Shown in pieces: positions 10,871 through 22,870 of a stretch of DNA of 64,000 nucleotides. Source of the DNA: Arion vulgaris. Taxonomy: Eukaryota; Mollusca; Gastropoda; Stylommatophora; Arionidae. How positions within the stretch are numbered: the stretch's first letter is position 1; every line of letters starts with the position of its first letter. A program made the translations under genes and the position numbers. The stretch spans positions 2,688,228-2,752,227 of the forward strand of contig CM036765.1 of the NCBI GenBank assembly GCA_020796225.1, given 5' to 3'. The notes beneath the pieces were generated by a model that worked only from the letters and a program-made list of their open reading frames with translations, did not search any database and had not been told where the DNA came from.

Positions 10871-12151
10871 TCAAAATATGATTTGTATCATCCCAAATCT
10901 GACGATTCCATGAGGTTGATAATTGTTACTGGCTGGACAAATTGTAATCCATCTCGGTGCTATCATTGAGAGGGACTCACGTGTCAGAACTTCAACATCA
11001 CACATTTTAAACGTCCTGTTCTGTTCGGCAACTTGCCCTTTTACTTTAGCCCAGACAAGCTCTATCGGATTGAGGTGAGCATGATATGGAGGTAGTCGCA
11101 AAGACGTGTGGCCGTATTCCGCAATGATTTTGTCAATATGAAACACCTTTGTCTTATTTGTCATCCTCACCAGGTGCAACAACTCGGGTTTCAAATATGT
11201 ATCATCGAAGCTGACATTTTCCTTAGCAAGCCAAGTCCTAATTTGATCTTTTGTATTTGATGCAGTTGGTACTTTGTCTTCCGCTGATACTGCGTTGTGA
11301 TAGGATGCATTATCCATTACCAAGCATGATGGTCTGTTTAGAATTGGAAGTAGATCTTTCTCCATCCAGTGCCTGAAAATATGTCCATTCATTTCTGTGT
11401 GGTAGTCCCTACCGTCGGTACTTTTTGATTGAAAAATAAGTCCAGCGTCATGGACAAGACCTTCTTCACTACTTCCTGCATGTGTTAGTATAATACGCTG
11501 GCCTTTGCTGCTTGGTATTTTTCTGTTCACCGTCTACTGATTGCCATTCTTTAGCATTGGTGTGGTGAGCATTGACCCAGGATTCGTCCAAATATACAAT
11601 ATCATAGCCTTGCCTCCGCCGCTCACGGATCTGCCTCAGGTATTTACTTCGCGCAGCAATTAAATGTAGCTTTTCACAAATAATATTCCTGCCGCCTATA
11701 GTTTTTCTGAAGGTGAAGCCGCGGCTCTTACAATTTTTCATAGAGTACTTTTAGAAATGGCTATGCTGCAATCTGATTGCAGTTTTATTTTCAGTTTCCT
11801 GAGAGTAACAAGTTGATTTGTCGCAAACATTTTCAAGAGCTCCCGTCTTATGACATCTATGTCAAAGTCGTCAATTGTTCTTTTCCGTCCTTGCTTGACA
11901 TTAGTGCACTTTGTGTCCTGTTTAATCCATCGGGAAAAGGATTCTCTATTCAGACCAAGCGCCAGTTGCGCTCGTTTCTCAGGGTTATGAATATCGCAAT
12001 ATAGATGACCTCTCTTAGATTCCCTACGGAAGTGTTGGTATAGTAAAACTGTAACCTTCTGCATTGTTATAAATGTGCACTTCAGACTCATTATGAATGT
12101 GATATCAATGTCAGTTTTGATAAGCCAACAAATATGATACAATAGCTTCAT
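10871..12151 (-). pseudogene. IS630/Tc1/mariner transposase, two frameshifts
   Basis: The protein would bind the TIRs and catalyse cut-and-paste transposition with a DDE triad. The N-terminal part (12151 to about 11738) has a helix-turn-helix-like region (LNRESFSRWI). A frameshift at about 11740 leads to SRGFTFRKTIGGRN and VYLDESWVNAHHT, holding the first Asp. A second shift near 11520 leads to RIILTHAGS, LVMDNASYHN (second Asp) and LPPYHAHLNPIELVWAKVK (Glu). I count 83 residues between the second Asp and the Glu, far more than the 34 of Tc1 or mariner. A family with DD82E spacing named Sailor has been described and this may belong there. The start codon is uncertain. All three acidic residues survive, but the gene is broken. 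Confidence 0.9.
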
Positions 12152-12239
12152 ACAAATAGCGAGATACGCCTATAACTATACAACGGTATCCCAATTATAA
12201 CGTCATATGCTTTCCGCTTTCAAAGTCGACTGGGTTAGG

Positions 12240-12602
12240 TCAGAGCCAACTATAAACTACTGGGCCTTCGGGCTCAGGTAAGAATTGTGGAAATCAGACC
12301 CCAACTACACCACGTGAACTCGCATTCCAGTATTGGTGTATATAGACGAATTCATTTTAAAATCAACACAAAATGCTAACTCGAAGTCATATTATCCAAC
12401 AAGTTAAGTTTAACAATAAGGAATATCAATATAATGAATATGTTTCACCAACAAATAACCATAGACTCACCGAATTGAGTAAAATAGCAAAAAAGCGTGC
12501 AGTGTTCTATCAAACATCTGCATTTTCCAGATCCCTTTTCTTATCTAGGTCAGGGAATACCCGGCCAGTTGTCTGGCCTGTGCTAGAACCAGGCGGTGGT
12601 TA
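12240..12602 (+). mobile_element. SINE-B copy nested in the DNA transposon
   Basis: Plus-strand counterpart of 8295-8655. It starts near GCCAACTATAAACTACTGGG and ends near GTGCTAGAACCAGG. The central segment AATATCAATATAATGAATAT is single copy here, whereas its equivalent is amplified into the 33-bp array at 15999-17930. Confidence 0.87.
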
Positions 12603-12989
12603 GGTGCACGGGATTTCGTGAAATTGTTGTATACTCACGATATTTCTATGCTACCATAATGTATTTTTAGAACAACGCGTCTGTGTACCGTAGATCTGTT
12701 ACTATTGTGTACAATCCGGTGAGGTTGATTTTAATATAACCTGAAGAAGAAATATTTCAAACTACATCAAATTTTCTTGGAAAAAAATATTTCTCTAGCG
12801 TCATGGATATTCTAAGGCTGCTTGAAAAAAATCACTGAGATCCAACAGGTAGTTTTCGAGAAAATCAATTTCAAACGTGCTCACGAATTAATGGACAGAC
12901 TATAGTATATCGGTGTACAGGAAGGTCAAGGGCACTTTAGGGATCTGTCTATAGCTGAGTGCCCGCTACCAAGTTACTGTTCTCAAAGA

Positions 12990-13072
12990 TACCAGCCACT
13001 GATATGCCAAGCTACTCAGCGATACCAGCCACTGATATGCCAAGCTACTCAACGATATCAGCACACCTTACG
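12990..13072. repeat. 34-bp tandem repeat, about 2.4 copies
   Basis: Units with GATACCAGCCACTGATATGC and CAAGCTACTCA repeat twice and part of a third time. Confidence 0.8.
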
Positions 13073-13234
13073 GCAAGCTAATTGCCAGTCATATTCGGAG
13101 ACGGACACAATGCGTGGACATGCTAATTTCCCCACCTCTGTGCTGACACTGACAGTGGGAATGTAAACTTCACTCAGGAGGGCGGCCGGAACACTCGTTG
13201 TAACAGTACAACACACTCTCCGGCGTCAACATGG

Positions 13235-13390
13235 TGTGCGATAAATTGCCGTTACACCTACAACACAATTTTCACACCTTTGTTTGGTATAAAGCGATGC
13301 AGTAAGAGCGTGCGATAAATTGCAGTTACACCCAACAACACAATTTTCACACCTTTGTTCTGTATAGAGCGATGCAGTAAGAGAATCAAC
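13235..13390. repeat. tandem duplication of about 74 bp upstream of a LINE frame
   Basis: Two copies of a segment with GATAAATTGC, CAACACAATTTTCACACCTT and GCGATGCAGTAAGAG. It lies 60-200 bp before the first Met of the LINE at 13454, so it may be part of its 5' untranslated region. Confidence 0.8.
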
Positions 13391-13453
13391 CCAAGCTTAA
13401 TTTGTGTCCACGTACCGATGAGCTGAATGACTGCGGTATAGCCAGTCTTTAAC

Positions 13454-15243
13454 GTGGAAATGGATTCTTTGCCTCGCAACGGAGTTCGTGCGTGCAGGCG
13501 GGGATCCTTCGCTAATTCTCAACAGCGTTTCAGCTATTCTAACACTACACAGAATCAGAGATACGTGCCCAAGAAAGGAAGGCGGCGTAGAAGAGGGAAA
13601 AGATCGGGTGTCAGGAAGAATATTTTGAAGTGTGAGCGACTGGGTCGGAAAAACTTACGCATCATGTACTGGAATTGTGCCAGCGTGAAGCAGAGACGAC
13701 CGGTCCTCGACAAACTCCTATATGGTGCCGACATCGTTGCCCTACAAGAAACCAACCTAGGGAAGGGACAGTCCGCATTGCTGGTTTTCATACCTTCTAT
13801 AACCGGCGGGGCATCTCAGACAGGCAATTCTTGTTAGGAATGATATGTCGGCATCTGAAGTAGACATGTCAAAGTGGAACTGCGACACAATGCAGGTACA
13901 TGCAGTTAGAGTACAGACACATGTCACCTTTGTCCTAGTGAATGTATATGCGTGCAATGGCAAGGTCGATACACTGCAGTCTCAAAGTTTATTCGACCAG
14001 GACGAGAATAGCATCATCTTCTGTGGTGATTTCAACGCCAGGGGTAGAGAGTGGGGAAACAACCCTACCAACAAGCAGGGTGTAAAGTTGGAGGACGCGC
14101 TCGTAACATCAGATCTGGTCTGTATCAATGATGGTAGAGCAATCAGACTAGCGAGTCGAACAGGGGACTCTGACAGTGTCATTTGATTTGGCATTGGTGT
14201 CTCCCACTCTGTTGCCCTTGTGTAAATGGAGCGTGCTTGGATATCACGACAGTAATCACTGTCCATGCATGATCCTGGTCGAAAAACGCAGAACATGGGA
14301 GCACAAAGGACATGCGCACAGTTTTCGGTATGACACAGCAGGGTGTGGTACTATCAGCAAAATCAGACGCAGTAAAATCAGACGACATCGCAATAAACAG
14401 AGGAATCTAACACATCCACCATGTTGGAATCACACAGACACAGGGGGCCATAGAAGAGCTTTGCAGCGCTGTTGTGTTAGATGAAGAGCAGACGTCAAAG
14501 CCATCATCGATGAAAATTGCAATGCAGACGACGTTGTGATCTACACGGATGGATCGGTAGTTCGTCACGAAAAGTCTGCATGGGCCTTCTCTTCAAGCTC
14601 ATGTAGCAGAATGGTCAAGGAAGCCAGTGGTGCATTCAGTATGACAACAAGCAGCATGAGAATGGAGGTACTGGCGGTGACCAATGCACTACTCTGGCTA
14701 GAGTCACAAAACTACACTCATGCGTGCATTTTGAGTGACTCATTGAGTATGATCCGAAAGGTGGAGGCTGGTTCGGTGCGCAGGCAATGGACTGAATCAC
14801 TGCAGGCGTCAACAATTTGCAGAATTACACTTGTCTTTGTTCCGGGGCACATGGGTGTCGTTGGCAATGAGAGAGCAGACAGGCTGGCTGGCTCTGCCGC
14901 CATATCAGAGGGCCAGACAATGGACAGAGCTGACATCGTGAACGCCCTCATAGAGCGTGGCCGCAAAGAAGACCTTTATCTAAACCAATCCACGTCAACT
15001 ACTAGATTGCGAGAACTGGGTTTGAAGATTGGTGTAGCAAGAAAAGAACGGTACAACAGGTATACGAGTCGGCTCATCAATCAAAATAGAACTGGTACGG
15101 TCAGTCGCTGGACGCTGTTGGAGATATTGCAAGGAGATCGGAGCACCTATGGACATGTCCGGAGTGCAATAAAGATATTCCAAACTGAAACTGAAGATAC
15201 AAAAATCCACATTTGTGTGGTCGCAAAGAAGATTTTCATTTAA
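13454..15243 (+). pseudogene. non-LTR retrotransposon with endonuclease and RNase H but no RT
   Basis: The first frame has a basic N-terminal stretch (KKGRRRRRGKRSG), then the APE endonuclease start RIMYWNCASVKQRRPVLDK and the catalytic Glu in VALQETNLG. After frameshifts come IIFCGDFNARGREWG and DLALVSPTL, with HDSNHCP at the final His position. The 14290-14530 stretch then leads directly to VIYTDGSV, so the whole RT domain is missing. The RNase H frame (14536-15243, 235 residues) is open. It keeps its acidic residues in YTDGS, RMEVLAV, LSDSLSM and NERADRLAG. Endonuclease nicks the target and RNase H removes template RNA. The domain order suggests an I-type LINE with an internal deletion. 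Confidence 0.88.
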
Positions 15244-15470
15244 ATCAATTCACGTCAACTACTAGATTACAGGAACTGGGATTGAAGTAGCAAGAAAAGA
15301 ACAGCATAACAGGTACGTGAGTAGGCTCATCAATCAAAGTCAAACTGGTACGGTCAGTCGCTGGACGCTGTTGGAGATATTGCAAAGGAGATCGGAGCAG
15401 CTATGGACATGTCCGGGGTGCAATGAAGATATTCCAAACTGAATCTGAAACTAGATCTTCAAACTTTGTA
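15244..15470 (+). pseudogene. duplicated RNase H LINE 3' segment
   Basis: Repeats 14965-15190: GTCAACTACTAGATT, CAGTCGCTGGACGCTGTTGG and GGACATGTCCGG recur in order with small indels. This is either a local tandem duplication of about 240 bp or a second truncated insertion. Confidence 0.8.
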
Positions 15471-15660
15471 TTCTGAATAGAAAGAAAACTAAAGATATGT
15501 TCACTTGCTAAACAAAATGTAAATACAAAATGAACAGCAATAATGGAGACACCAGGAAATAAGTGTCAAGTATCTACGGAGAGTGTTAGCAGTTTAATGG
15601 ATGAAGACATCAGGAAATATGTGAGTGGCTCCATTATCAATACTCAATACTGTACTTCAT
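15471..15660. other. no recognisable feature
   Basis: AT-rich spacer between LINE remnant and SINE-B. Confidence 0.4.
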
Positions 15661-15696
15661 CAAGAAACCACGAGTTACTCGGTTCGTCCACCTGTC

Positions 15697-15795
15697 GGCT
15701 CCGATAACATACGGCCTGGGTGCTCCGATAACATACGGCCTGGGTGCTCCGATAACATACGGCCTGGGTGCTCCGATAACATACGGCCTGTGGGC
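15697..15795 (+). repeat. 24-bp tandem repeat in SINE-B head region, 4 copies
   Basis: Four copies of CTCCGATAACATACGGCCTG plus GGTG. The copy at 39190 has one such unit. Confidence 0.92.
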
Positions 15796-15998
15796 TCAGG
15801 TAAAAATTCTAGGAAATAAGAGCACAGACGTCGCATAACATCGCATTCCATTATTGTTGTATAAAGAGAAATTCATAACAAGAACAACACAATATGCTAA
15901 ATCAAAGTTAAATTAGATTACACGTTCAGTTTTACACTAAGCAATATCAGCATTTGGTCATACATACACTAAGCAATATCAGCATTTGTTCATACCAT

Positions 15999-17930
15999 TT
16001 CATGAATAAATATCAGCATTTTGTAACACATTTCATGAATAAATATCAGCATTTTGTAATACATTTCATGAATAAATATCAGCATTTTGTAATACATTTC
16101 ATGAATAAATATCAGCATTTTGTAATACATTTCATGAATAAATATCAGCATTTTGTAATACATTTCATGAATAAACATCAGCATTTTGTAATACATTTCA
16201 TGAATAAATATCAGCATTTTGTAATACATTTCATGAATAAATATCAGCATTTTGTAATACATTTCATGAATAAATATTAGCATTTTGTAATACATTTCAT
16301 GAATAAATATCAGCATTTTGTAATACATTTCATGAATAAATATCAGCATTTGGTAATACATTTCATGAATAAATATCAGCATTTGGTAATACATTTCATG
16401 AATAAATATCAGCATTTGGTAATACATTTCATGAATAAATATCAGCATTTTGTAATACATTTCATGAATAAATATCAGCATTTTGTAATACATTTCATGA
16501 ATAAATATCAGCATTTGGTAATACATTTCATGAATAAATATCAGCATTTGGTAATACATTTCATGAATAAATATCAGCATTTGGTAATACATTTCATGAA
16601 TAAATATCAGCATTTGGTAATACATTTCATGAATAAATATCAGCATTTGGTAATACATTTCATGAATAAATATCAGCATTTGGTAATACATTTCATGAAT
16701 AAATATCAGCATTTTGTAATACATTTCATGAATAAATATCAGCATTTTGTAATACATTTCATGAATAAATATCAGCATTTTGTAATACATTTCATGAATA
16801 AATATCAGCATTTTGTAATAACATTTCATTGAATAAATATCAGCATTTTGTAATACATTTCATGAATAAATATCAGCATTTTGTAATACATTTCATGAAT
16901 AAATATCAGCATTTTGTAATACATTTCATGAATAAATATCAGCATTTTGTAATACATTTCATGAATAAATATCAGCATTTTGTAATACATTTCATGAATA
17001 AATATCAGCATTTTGTAATACATTTCATGAATAAATATCAGCATTTTGTAATACATTTCATGAATAAATATCAGCATTTTGTAATACATTTCATGAATAA
17101 ATATCAGCATTTTGTAATACATTTCATGAATAAATATCAGCATTTGGTAATACATTTCATGAATAAATATCAGCATTTGGTAATACATTTCATGAATAAA
17201 TATCAGCATTTTGTAATACATTTCATGAATAAATATCAGCATTTGGTAATACATTTCATGAATAAATATCAGCATTTGGTAATACATTTCATGAATAAAT
17301 ATCAGCATTTTGTAATACATTTCATGAATAAATATCAGCATTTTGTAATACATTTCATGAATAAATATCAGCATTTGGTAATACATTTCATGAATAAATA
17401 TCAGCATTTGGTAATACATTTCATGAATAAATATCAGCATTTGGTAATACATTTCATGAATAAATATCAGCATTTGGTAATACATTTCATGAATAAATAT
17501 CAGCATTTGGTAATACATTTCATGAATAAATATCAGCATTTGGTAATACATTTCATGAATAAATATCAGCATTTGGTAATACATTTCATGAATAAATATC
17601 AGCATTTGGTAATACATTTCATGAATAAATATCAGCATTTGGTAATACATTTCATGAATAAATATCAGCATTTTGTAATACATTTCATGAATAAATATCA
17701 GCATTTTGTAATACATTTCATGAATAAATATCAGCATTTTGTAATACATTTCATGAATAAATATCAGCATTTTGTAATAACATTTTCATGAATAAATATC
17801 AGCATTTTGTAATACATTTCATGAATAAATATCAGCATTTTGTAATACATTTCATGAATAAATATCAGCATTTTGTAATACATTTCATGAATAAATATCA
17901 GCATTTTGTAATACATTTCATGAATAAATA
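15999..17930. repeat. 33-bp satellite, about 58 copies, inside SINE-B
   Basis: The unit is ATGAATAAATATCAGCATTT plus TGTAATACATTTC, with a recurrent T/G variant (CATTTTG or CATTTGG). Length divisible by three keeps several frames open on both strands (for example MNKYQHFVIHF and MYYKMLIFIHE), but these are by-products of the repeat. Two odd units with extra bases lie near 16820 and 17780. Confidence 0.97.
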
Positions 17931-18048
17931 ACCATGGACTCATAGAATTGAGTAAAATTACAAAAGCTATTGTTTTCTGTCAAACAACAAACCAGCCAGA
18001 TTAAACAGGCATTTTGGTTTCCGTCAATAGTCGCCCTTTTGTTGTCGG

Positions 18049-21000
18049 CACTTACCTAACAGATTACCAACAGACAGTCCAAAGTGCAATTATATTCAGA
18101 TACAAGCTAAAAGTGGTTGACTTACCTAACCAGATTACCAACAGACAGTCTCAAAGTGCAATTATATTCAGATCAAGCTAAAGTGATTGACTTACCTAAC
18201 CAGATTACCAACAGACAGTCTCAAAGTGCAATTATATTCAGATACAAGCTAAAAAGTGATTGACTTACCTAACCAGATTACCAACAGACAGTCTCAAAGT
18301 GCAATTATATTCAGATACAAGCTAAAAAGTGATTGACTTACCTAACCAGATTACCAACAGACAGTCTCAAAGTGCAATTATATTCAGATACAAGCTAAAA
18401 AGTGATTGACTTACCTAACCAGATTACCAACAGACAGTCTCAAAGTGCAATTATATTCAGATACAAGCTAAAAAGTGGTTGACTTACCTAACCAGATTAC
18501 CAACAGACAGTCTCAAAGTGCAATTATATTCAGATACAAGCTAAAAAGTGGTTGACTTACCTAACCAGATTACCAACAGACAGTCTCAAAGTGCAATTAT
18601 ATTCAGATACAAGCTAAAAAGTGATTGACTTACCTAACCAGATTACCAACAGACAGTCTCAAAGTGCAATTATATTCAGATACAAGCTAAAAAGTGGTTG
18701 ACTTACCTAACCAGATTACCAACAGACAGTCTCAAAGTGCAATTATATTCAGATACAAGCTAAAAAGTGGTTGACTTACCTAACCAGATTACCAACAGAC
18801 AGTCTCAAAGTGCAATTATATTCAGATACAAGCTAAAAAGTGGTTGACTTACCTAACCAGATTACCAACAGACAGTCTCAAAGTGCAATTATATTCAGAT
18901 ACAAGCTAAAAAGTGGTTGACTTACCTAACCAGATTACCAACAGACAGTCTCAAAGTGCAATTATATTCAGATACAAGCTAAAAAGTGTTTGACTTACCT
19001 AACCAGATTACCAACAGACAGTCTCAAAGTGCAATTATATTCAGATACAAGCTAAAAAGTGGTTGACTTACCTAACCAGATTACCAACAGACAGTCTCAA
19101 AGTGCAATTATATTCAGATACAAGCTAAAAAGTGGTTGACTTACCTAACCAGATTACCAACAGACAGTCTCAAAGTGCAATTATATTCAGATACAAGCTA
19201 AAAAGTGGTTGACTTACCTAACCAGATTACCAACAGACAGTCTCAAAGTGCAATTATATTCAGATACAAGCTAAAAAGTGGTTGACTTACCTAACCAGAT
19301 TACCAACAGACAGTCTCAAAGTGCAATTATATTCAGATACAAGCTAAAAAGTGATTGACTTACCTAACCAGATTACCAACAGACAGTCTCAAAGTGCAAT
19401 TATATTCAGATACAAGCTAAAAAGTGATTGACTTACCTAACCAGATTACCAACAGACAGTCTCAAAGTGCAATTATATTCAGATACAAGCTAAAAAGTGA
19501 TTGACTTACCTAACCAGATTACCAACAGACAGTCTCAAAGTGCAATTATATTCAGATACAAGCTAAAAAGTGGTTGACTTACCTAACCAGATTACCAACA
19601 GACAGTCTCAAAGTGCAATTATATTCAGATACAAGCTAAAAAGTGGTTGACTTACCTAACCAGATTACCAACAGACAGTCTCAAAGTGCAATTATATTCA
19701 GATACAAGCTAAAAAGTGATTGACTTACCTAACCAGATTACCAACAGACAGTCTCAAAGTGCAATTATATTCAGATACAAGCTAAAAAGTGGTTGACTTA
19801 CCTAACCAGATTACCAACAGACAGTCTCAAAGTGCAATTATATTCAGATACAAGCTAAAAAGTGATTGACTTACCTAACCAGATTACCAACAGACAGTCT
19901 CAAAGTGCAATTATATTCAGATACAAGCTAAAAAGTGGTTGACTTACCTAACCAGATTACCAACAGACAGTCTCAAAGTGCAATTATATTCAGATACAAG
20001 CTAAAAAGTGGTTGACTTACCTAACCAGATTACCAACAGACAGTCTCAAAGTGCAATTATATTCAGATACAAGCTAAAAAGTGGTTGACTTACCTAACCA
20101 GATTACCAACAGACAGTCTCAAAGTGCAATTATATTCAGATACAAGCTAAAAAGTGGTTGACTTACCTAACCAGATTACCAACAGACAGTCTCAAAGTGC
20201 AATTATATTCAGATACAAGCTAAAAAGTGGTTGACTTACCTAACCAGATTACCAACAGACAGTCTCAAAGTGCAATTATATTCAGATACAAGCTAAAAAG
20301 TGGTTGACTTACCTAACCAGATTACCAACAGACAGTCTCAAAGTGCAATTATATTCAGATACAAGCTAAAAAGTGGTTGACTTACCTAACCAGATTACCA
20401 ACAGACAGTCTCAAAGTGCAATTATATTCAGATACAAGCTAAAAAGTGATTGACTTACCTAACCAGATTACCAACAGACAGTCTCAAAGTGCAATTATAT
20501 TCAGATACAAGCTAAAAAGTGGTTGACTTACCTAACCAGATTACCAACAGACAGTCTCAAAGTGCAATTATATTCAGATACAAGCTAAAAAGTGGTTGAC
20601 TTACCTAACCAGATTACCAACAGACAGTCTCAAAGTGCAATTATATTCAGATACAAGCTAAAAAGTGATTGACTTACCTAACCAGATTACCAACAGACAG
20701 TCTCAAAGTGCAATTATATTCAGATACAAGCTAAAAAGTGATTGACTTACCTAACCAGATTACCAACAGACAGTCTCAAAGTGCAATTATATTCAGATAC
20801 AAGCTAAAAAGTGGTTGACTTACCTAACCAGATTACCAACAGACAGTCTCAAAGTGCAATTATATTCAGATACAAGCTAAAAAGTGGTTGACTTACCTAA
20901 CCAGATTACCAACAGACAGTCTCAAAGTGCAATTATATTCAGATACAAGCTAAAAAGTGGTTGACTTACCTAACCAGAGTACCAACAGACAGTCTCAAAG

Positions 21001-21402
21001 TGCAATTATATTCAGATACAAGCTAAAAAGTGGTTGACTTACCTAACCAGATTACCAACAGACAGTCTCAAAGTGCAATTATATTCAGATACAAGCTAAA
21101 AAGTGGTTGACTTACCTAACCAGAGTACCAACAGACAGTCTCAAAGTGCAATTATATTCAGATACAAGCTAAAAAGTGGTTGACTTACCTAACCAGAGTA
21201 CCAACAGACAGTCTCAAAGTGCAATTATATTCAGATACAAGCTAAAAAGTGATTGACTTACCTAACCAGATTACCAACAGACAGTCTCAAAGTGCAATTA
21301 TATTCAGATACAAGCTAAAAAGTGATTGACTTACCTAACCAGATTACCAACAGACAGTCTCAAAGTGCAATTATATTCAGATACAAGCTAAAAAGTGGTT
21401 GA
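18049..21402. repeat. 74-bp satellite, about 45 copies
   Basis: Very homogeneous units with TTGACTTACCTAACCAGATT, ACCAACAGACAGTCTCAAAG and TTCAGATACAAGCTAAAAAG. The main variant is GATTGAC against GGTTGAC, plus a late CAGAGTACC subtype. A faintly similar single stretch (TACCAACAGATAGTCTAAGC) lies near 10345. Confidence 0.97.
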
Positions 21403-21863
21403 CACACAAAGGGGAAGCAAATAAGAAATAACAGTGGCAGTGAAAGACGCCATGTCCGAAGCGAACACAAGAACCCGTTCTAGAAACACATTCTTATTGC
21501 TACGATGTGATGTAACCCGGATTAGGGAAAAACAAAGAAGATCATGACAAAATAAATATTTCCGGTTTACAAATGGCGCTGAGCGAACGTATCGGTTAGC
21601 GTCAGCAATAAATTTTGATCACTTCATCTTGCTTCCGTGGCCTAGATTACTACTTTTCCTTCATTTGGACGCAGGATATATTGTATTATTCATGGATATA
21701 TTTTGTGGTGTAGTTAAGCGACTCGAAAGTACGATGGTGACCGATCAGAATTGCGATCTTTACCGACACGCTGCTTTCGCTATGTGTTAAATACGGCGGT
21801 CCGGGGTAGGTAGAATCCTTAAGCCTAGAAAGGCAATCTGCCTATGGTAGGAGGATTCCAGAA
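21403..21863 (+). other. possible LINE 5' region, unrecognised
   Basis: Lies between the 74-bp array and the LINE parts downstream. It contains AGGCAATCTGCCTATGG near 21830, just before a short reading frame. No motif assigns it to a family. Confidence 0.35.
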
Positions 21864-22091
21864 ATGAAATCTCTACCGTCGAAGTCGGAAGATGCATGCC
21901 CAAGCGGCTCGGGAATAAAAAAACGCGCATCTACGCACTGCAACCGAAGCTATGCAACCAACGCTACTCCGGTACAGTGTCATATTTACAGGTCGAAACC
22001 AGGTAGGTTCAACACCGGGCCCCCATTCTCCAAACACAACAGCAACCACAATTCCTCACACTCTCAGATCGACCAGAGAAGACGAGAGTAA
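21864..22091 (+). other. 75-codon reading frame at a LINE 5' end, unrecognised
   Basis: Begins with MKSLPSKSEDACPSGSG, is basic and Ser/Asn-rich, and runs into the first 76-bp monomer (HNSNHNSSHSQIDQRRRE). It could be the start of a lost ORF1 (gag-like) frame, or chance. There are no zinc-knuckle cysteines. Confidence 0.3.
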
Positions 22092-22866
22092 ATACACGGT
22101 CAAGATTTGAACAACAGCAACCACAATTCCTCACACTCTCAGATCGACCAGAGAAGACGAGAGTAAATACACGGGTCAAGATTTGAACAACAGCAACCAC
22201 AATTCCTCACACTCTCAGATCGACCAGAGAAGACGAGAGTAAATACACGGTCAAGATTTGAACAACAGCAACCACAATTCCTCACACTCTCAGATCGACC
22301 AGAGAAGACGAGAGTAAATACACGGATCAAGATTTGAACAACAGCAACCACAATTCCTCACACTCTCAGATCGACCAGAGAAGACGAGAGTAAATACACG
22401 GGTCAAGATTTGAACAACAGCAACCACAATTCCTCACACTCTCAGATCGACCAGAAAAGACGAGAGTAAACACACGGGTCAAGATTTGAACAACAGCAAC
22501 CACAATTCCTCACACTCTCAGATCGACCAGAGAAGACGAGAGTAAATACACGGATCAAGATTTGAACAACAGCAACCACAATTCCTCACACTCTCAGATC
22601 GACCAGAGAAGACGAGAGTAAATACACGGTCAAGATTTGAACAACAGCAACCACAATTCCTCACACTCTCAGATCGACCAGAGAAGACGAGAGTAAATAC
22701 ACGGATCAAGATTTGAACAACAGCAACCACAATTCCTCACACTCTCAGATCGACCAGAGAAGACGAGAGTAAATACACGGGTCAAGATTTGAACAACAGC
22801 AACCACAATTCCTCCCACTCTCAGATCGACCAGAGAAGACAAGAGTAAATACACGGGTCAAGATTT
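22030..22866 (+). repeat. 76-bp monomers upstream of a LINE endonuclease frame, about 11 copies
   Basis: Units with AACAACAGCAACCACAATTC, CTCACACTCTCAGATCGACC and AGACGAGAGTAAATACACGG. Some are 75 bp through loss of one G. The last monomer runs straight into the endonuclease frame. The layout resembles LINEs whose 5' ends carry repeated monomers, but promoter function is inference. Confidence 0.93.
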
Positions 22867-22870
22867 GAAA

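Larger units (their letters stand above)
10412..12902 (-). mobile_element. Tc1/mariner-superfamily DNA transposon, 2491 bp
   Basis: Terminal inverted repeats of about 105 bp (10412-10517 and 12796-12902) start TAGTCTGTCCATTAATTCGT and end in the reverse complement. TA target duplications are at 10410-10411 and 12903-12904. The arms are mostly identical, with a few mismatches and small indels. Between them lies a reverse-strand transposase pseudogene. A SINE-B (12240-12602) is nested near the transposase 5' side, so the original element was about 2.1 kb. Confidence 0.92.
15672..18010 (+). mobile_element. SINE-B split by an internal 33-bp array
   Basis: The left part (15672-15998) has a possible B box (CTCGGTTCGTCCACC), then ATAACATACGGCCTG, CTCAGGTAAAAATTCTAGGA and ACACAATATGCTAAATC. 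The right part (17931-18010) resumes with ATAACCATGGACTCATAGAA and TGTTTTCTGTCAAACAAC, colinear with the copies at 12240 and 39118. The two halves belong to one element separated by 1.9 kb of array. Confidence 0.85.

Noticed and set aside
15990..17791. Long frames of 177-320 codons on both strands (MNKYQHF and MLIFIHEMYYK repeats)
   Set aside because: By-product of a 33-bp tandem unit divisible by three. Frames break only at units with inserted bases.
18049..21402. Possible CRISPR array
   Set aside because: Units are contiguous 74-bp tandem copies with no unique spacers and no cas-like genes. The context is a eukaryotic genome.
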